DNA of 64,000 nucleotides, from NCBI GenBank assembly GCA_030430565.1, contig JAUIKS010000015.1, positions 1-64,000 of the forward strand, given 5' to 3'. The notes beneath the pieces are model-generated. The model was given only the letters and a program-made list of their open reading frames with translations. It was not told the DNA's origin and did no database searches. The translations under genes were made by a program, and so were the position numbers. This document shows positions 61,780-64,000 of this stretch, piece after piece. The first letter of the stretch is position 1. The number at the start of each line of letters is the position of its first letter. The DNA comes from Polyangia bacterium (lineage in GTDB: Bacteria > Myxococcota_A > Polyangia > Nannocystales > Nannocystaceae).

Positions 61780-64000
61780 CTAATTGTTCTCCATCTCGAG
61801 GCGGCGCTCGCAGATGTTCACCCAGCGCTTCACGCGATCGTCGTTGACCGATCTCCCGATCTGCACGCAGCGCGCGAACTGCTTGGTCTCTTTGTACGCG
61901 AGCGTGCGAAGGATCTTGTGCTCCTTCTTGTTCCGCCAGCAGTGACGGTCGCGCAAGTTAGCGAGCAGCGCCCGAAAGTCACCGTTGGAGCGCGCCTCGG
62001 CGGCGGCCGCGACGGTCTGCTTACAAACGGCCGAATCGGGTGAGGGCTTCGTCGGCTTCTTGGTCGGCTTGTCCGGCTTCCCGCCAGAGTCGCCAGAGTC
62101 GCCAGAGTCACCAGAGTCACCAGAGTCGTCGCCAGAGTCGTCCGTGTCGCCGGAGTCGCCAGAGTCGTTCGTGTCGTTCGCAGAGTCGTTCGTGTCGTTC
62201 GAGTCGTTCGTGTCGTTCGCCGAGTCGTTCGAGTCGTTCGAGTCGTTCGTGTCGTTCGCCGTGTCCGCGCCCGCTGTCGCGGCCGGTGTGGCCGAGGAGT
62301 CGTTCGTCGCCTTGCCTGCGGTCGGATCGGCCTTGGTGTTTGTCGGGTCAGCTTCGCTCGAGCCGGACTTGGTCGGATCGGGGACCGGGCCGCCCGTCGC
62401 CGAAGCGCTCTGTTTGCTGTCACCCTGGGAGGTCTTGTCCGGGCCGGAGAGCTGCCCTGCGCTGCTTTGGTCGCCGCTCTCCCCCGCCGAGGTCTTGCTC
62501 GCGATCGGCCCGCTCGTGGTGCCCGCGCCGCCCTTCTTCGGCGTGTACATCATCCCCCAGATCAGCAGGATGATGCCGAGCAGCAGGACCGCGCCGTAGC
62601 CGAGCTTGCGCGCGTTGCCGGGGTCGACCGGCGTCACGACCGACACGTCCTCTGGGCCCGAGCGACCGCGCGGCCCGGTCTCCTCCGGGCGCGGCATCAC
62701 GACCGGCGCCATCGTGCTCGGGAACTCGTCGCCGCGCTCCTCGGGCGGCAGGCTCCGCAGCACGTCGTCCATGCGCACGAGGAAGTCGCGGGCGGACTGC
62801 GGGCGCGCGCCCGGGTCGATCTCGAGGCAGTCGTCGACGAGGTCGACGAGGTTACGCGGGAGGTCTGGACGCTTCTCGCCGAGCGAGGGCGCCGCCTCCG
62901 TCGACTTGCGCGCCATGATCTCGACGAGGTTGTTCGAGATGAACGGCGGCTCCCCGACGAGGCACTCGTAGAGCATCACGCCGAGCGCGTAGAGGTCGAA
63001 GAGCTCGGTCGCGTCTTTGCCCTTCGCCTGCTCCGGCGCCATGTACTCGGGCGTGCCCAGGGCGTGCCCCGGCACGGTCAGGCGCGCCTGGCTCTCGCTG
63101 CGCTCGGCGCCGGCGGAGATGCCGAAGTCGAGGACCTTGACGGTCTCACCCTCGCCCTCCGGCAGCGGGACGAACATGACGTTGTCGGGCTTGAGATCGC
63201 GGTGGATGATGCCTACGTCGTGGGCGGCTCGGATCGCGCGCCCGACCGCGCGGATGATCCGACACGCGCGCCCGACCGGCAGCGTCCCGAGGTCCTGGAT
63301 CTCGTCGTAGAGGTTGCGCCCGGTCAGGTACTCCATGACCAGGTACAGGCGACCGTCCGGGAGCTCGCCCGCGTCGAAGACCTCGATGATGTTCGGGTGG
63401 CCGGCCGCGCTCGCCGCCCGCGCCTCCGCGCGAAAACGCTTGGCGACCAGCTCGTTGCGGCTCCACTGGTGAGTCAGGACCTTGATCGCGACCTGACGGC
63501 CCACGGTCGTGTGCTCGCCGAGGTAGACCGTGCCCATCCCGCCGCGGCCGATGCGGTTGATGATGCGGTAGCGCTCGGCGATGATCGTCCCCGACTCGAT
63601 GTGCTCGATGTCCGTCGGGTCAGGTTTCTCCTCGGGCTTCTTCTCGGACTCACCATCCTCGGAGTCCTCGAGCCCGTCGACGTCGACGTCGAACTCGTCG
63701 CCCGACTCGCTCGCCTCGTGGGGGAACACCTCGGTGCGCGAGATCTCGGAGAGCAGCTTCTCCCGGTTCTCGCGCTCGCGCAGCTGCGCGTCGCCGAACA
63801 GCATCGCGAGGAACTCACCGACCTGCTCCTGCCCGGTCCCGGCCGCGTGCCCCGCGAGCCAGTCGCTCAGCGCCTCCATGAATTCGCCCGCGGTCGCGTA
63901 GCGCTCCTCGCGATCGTGGGTGAGCGCCTTGACAACGACCGCGTCGAGCACCGGGTCAACGCGGCTCGAGAGGCTGCTCGGCGGCGGCGCGACGAAGTTC
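61780..64000 (-). CDS. Tandem-domain Ser/Thr protein kinase (5' end outside window)
   Basis: 740 visible residues; the N-terminus lies beyond base 64000. The first about 50 residues ([31 protein letters not shown]) are the end of a kinase C-lobe, so a first kinase domain precedes. A second, complete domain spans about 145-410: [14 protein letters not shown] glycine loop, AIKVL Lys, [22 protein letters not shown] and [13 protein letters not shown]. After a transmembrane helix ([20 protein letters not shown], about 465-485) comes an extracytoplasmic region rich in Asp/Ser/Asn/Thr (tandem DSGDSG and NDSNDT units) and a small C-terminal domain with [17 protein letters not shown] and three more Cys. 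Two kinase domains in one chain are uncommon even in myxobacteria. Confidence 0.9.
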   Translation of the reverse strand, partial: NFVAPPPSSLSSRVDPVLDAVVVKALTHDREERYATAGEFMEALSDWLAGHAAGTGQEQVGEFLAMLFGDAQLRERENREKLLSEISRTEVFPHEASESGDEFDVDVDGLEDSEDGESEKKPEEKPDPTDIEHIESGTIIAERYRIINRIGRGGMGTVYLGEHTTVGRQVAIKVLTHQWSRNELVAKRFRAEARAASAAGHPNIIEVFDAGELPDGRLYLVMEYLTGRNLYDEIQDLGTLPVGRACRIIRAVGRAIRAAHDVGIIHRDLKPDNVMFVPLPEGEGETVKVLDFGISAGAERSESQARLTVPGHALGTPEYMAPEQAKGKDATELFDLYALGVMLYECLVGEPPFISNNLVEIMARKSTEAAPSLGEKRPDLPRNLVDLVDDCLEIDPGARPQSARDFLVRMDDVLRSLPPEERGDEFPSTMAPVVMPRPEETGPRGRSGPEDVSVVTPVDPGNARKLGYGAVLLLGIILLIWGMMYTPKKGGAGTTSGPIASKTSAGESGDQSSAGQLSGPDKTSQGDSKQSASATGGPVPDPTKSGSSEADPTNTKADPTAGKATNDSSATPAATAGADTANDTNDSNDSNDSANDTNDSNDTNDSANDTNDSGDSGDTDDSGDDSGDSGDSGDSGDSGGKPDKPTKKPTKPSPDSAVCKQTVAAAAEARSNGDFRALLANLRDRHCWRNKKEHKILRTLAYKETKQFARCVQIGRSVNDDRVKRWVNICERRLEMENN
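62080..62262 (-). repeat. Asp/Ser/Asn-rich coding repeats in the kinase gene
   Basis: About 60 codons of tandem 9-12-bp units, encoding [12 protein letters not shown] and DSGDSGDSG stretches of the extracytoplasmic region. Length change would keep the frame. Confidence 0.8.

Overview
The window is very GC-rich with strong GC3 codon bias. It carries features typical of Myxococcota, probably the Nannocystis/Plesiocystis/Enhygromyxa side (an inference): many lipoproteins with long Thr/Ser-rich linkers, an FG-GAP lipoprotein, a tandem-domain Ser/Thr kinase, a Thg1-like protein and ECF regulation. I see no tRNA, rRNA, CRISPR array, transposase or integrase.

1-11.7 kb is mostly housekeeping and envelope genes: a sigma-region-4 protein with a 69-bp coding repeat (cut by the window edge), lipoproteins, arfB, a DoxX-like protein, a cobA-hemD fusion, a diiron protein, a sugar transferase/LytS/LytR operon, a coiled-coil lipoprotein and a Thg1-like gene.

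11.7-35 kb is the notable part. One ancestral FG-GAP lipoprotein gene on the minus strand survives as three pieces: N-terminal 34949-34226, middle 17432-16086 and C-terminal 12120-11722. The cuts lie exactly at a 13-bp and a 12-bp direct repeat. Removing the intervening DNA plus one copy of each repeat restores a continuous 815-codon frame. The smaller block (about 4 kb) holds a zinc-ribbon lipoprotein, a radical SAM/SPASM enzyme, an FSH1-like hydrolase and a small secreted protein. The larger block (16.8 kb) is an unusual RiPP gene cluster: a 63-aa precursor, an isoprenyl-diphosphate-synthase-fold protein (ComQ-like), a metallo-beta-lactamase-fold protein, two paralogous small helical proteins, an AspH-like 2-oxoglutarate dioxygenase, a split LanB-type dehydratase, a C39-peptidase ABC protein with a degenerate ATPase, a gamma-carboxylase-like HTTM protein, a terpene-cyclase-like toroid, a methyltransferase, an intact ABC exporter and a PNPLA-like patatin. 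The genes are closely packed on one strand, many coupled by ATGA/GTGA overlaps. I propose a combined lanthipeptide/isoprenoid peptide pathway; the product is unknown.

35-51 kb is again largely core metabolism: an inositol-monophosphatase-like phosphatase, a HAD hydrolase, Rieske and cytochrome b fused to dihaem cytochrome c, mannose-6-phosphate isomerase, a quinone-oxidoreductase-like MDR protein, fumarase C with a terminator, a flavin-halogenase-like protein with a Rieske ferredoxin, an ECF sigma factor coupled to an anti-sigma-like protein with a beta-lactamase-like pseudoenzyme domain, and an M3 oligopeptidase.

51-64 kb holds surface proteins: a lipin(LNS2)-like lipoprotein, four tandem paralogous beta-helix lipoproteins (three with matching promoters placed almost on the start codon), a secreted membrane protein, and a dual-domain Ser/Thr kinase running off the right edge.
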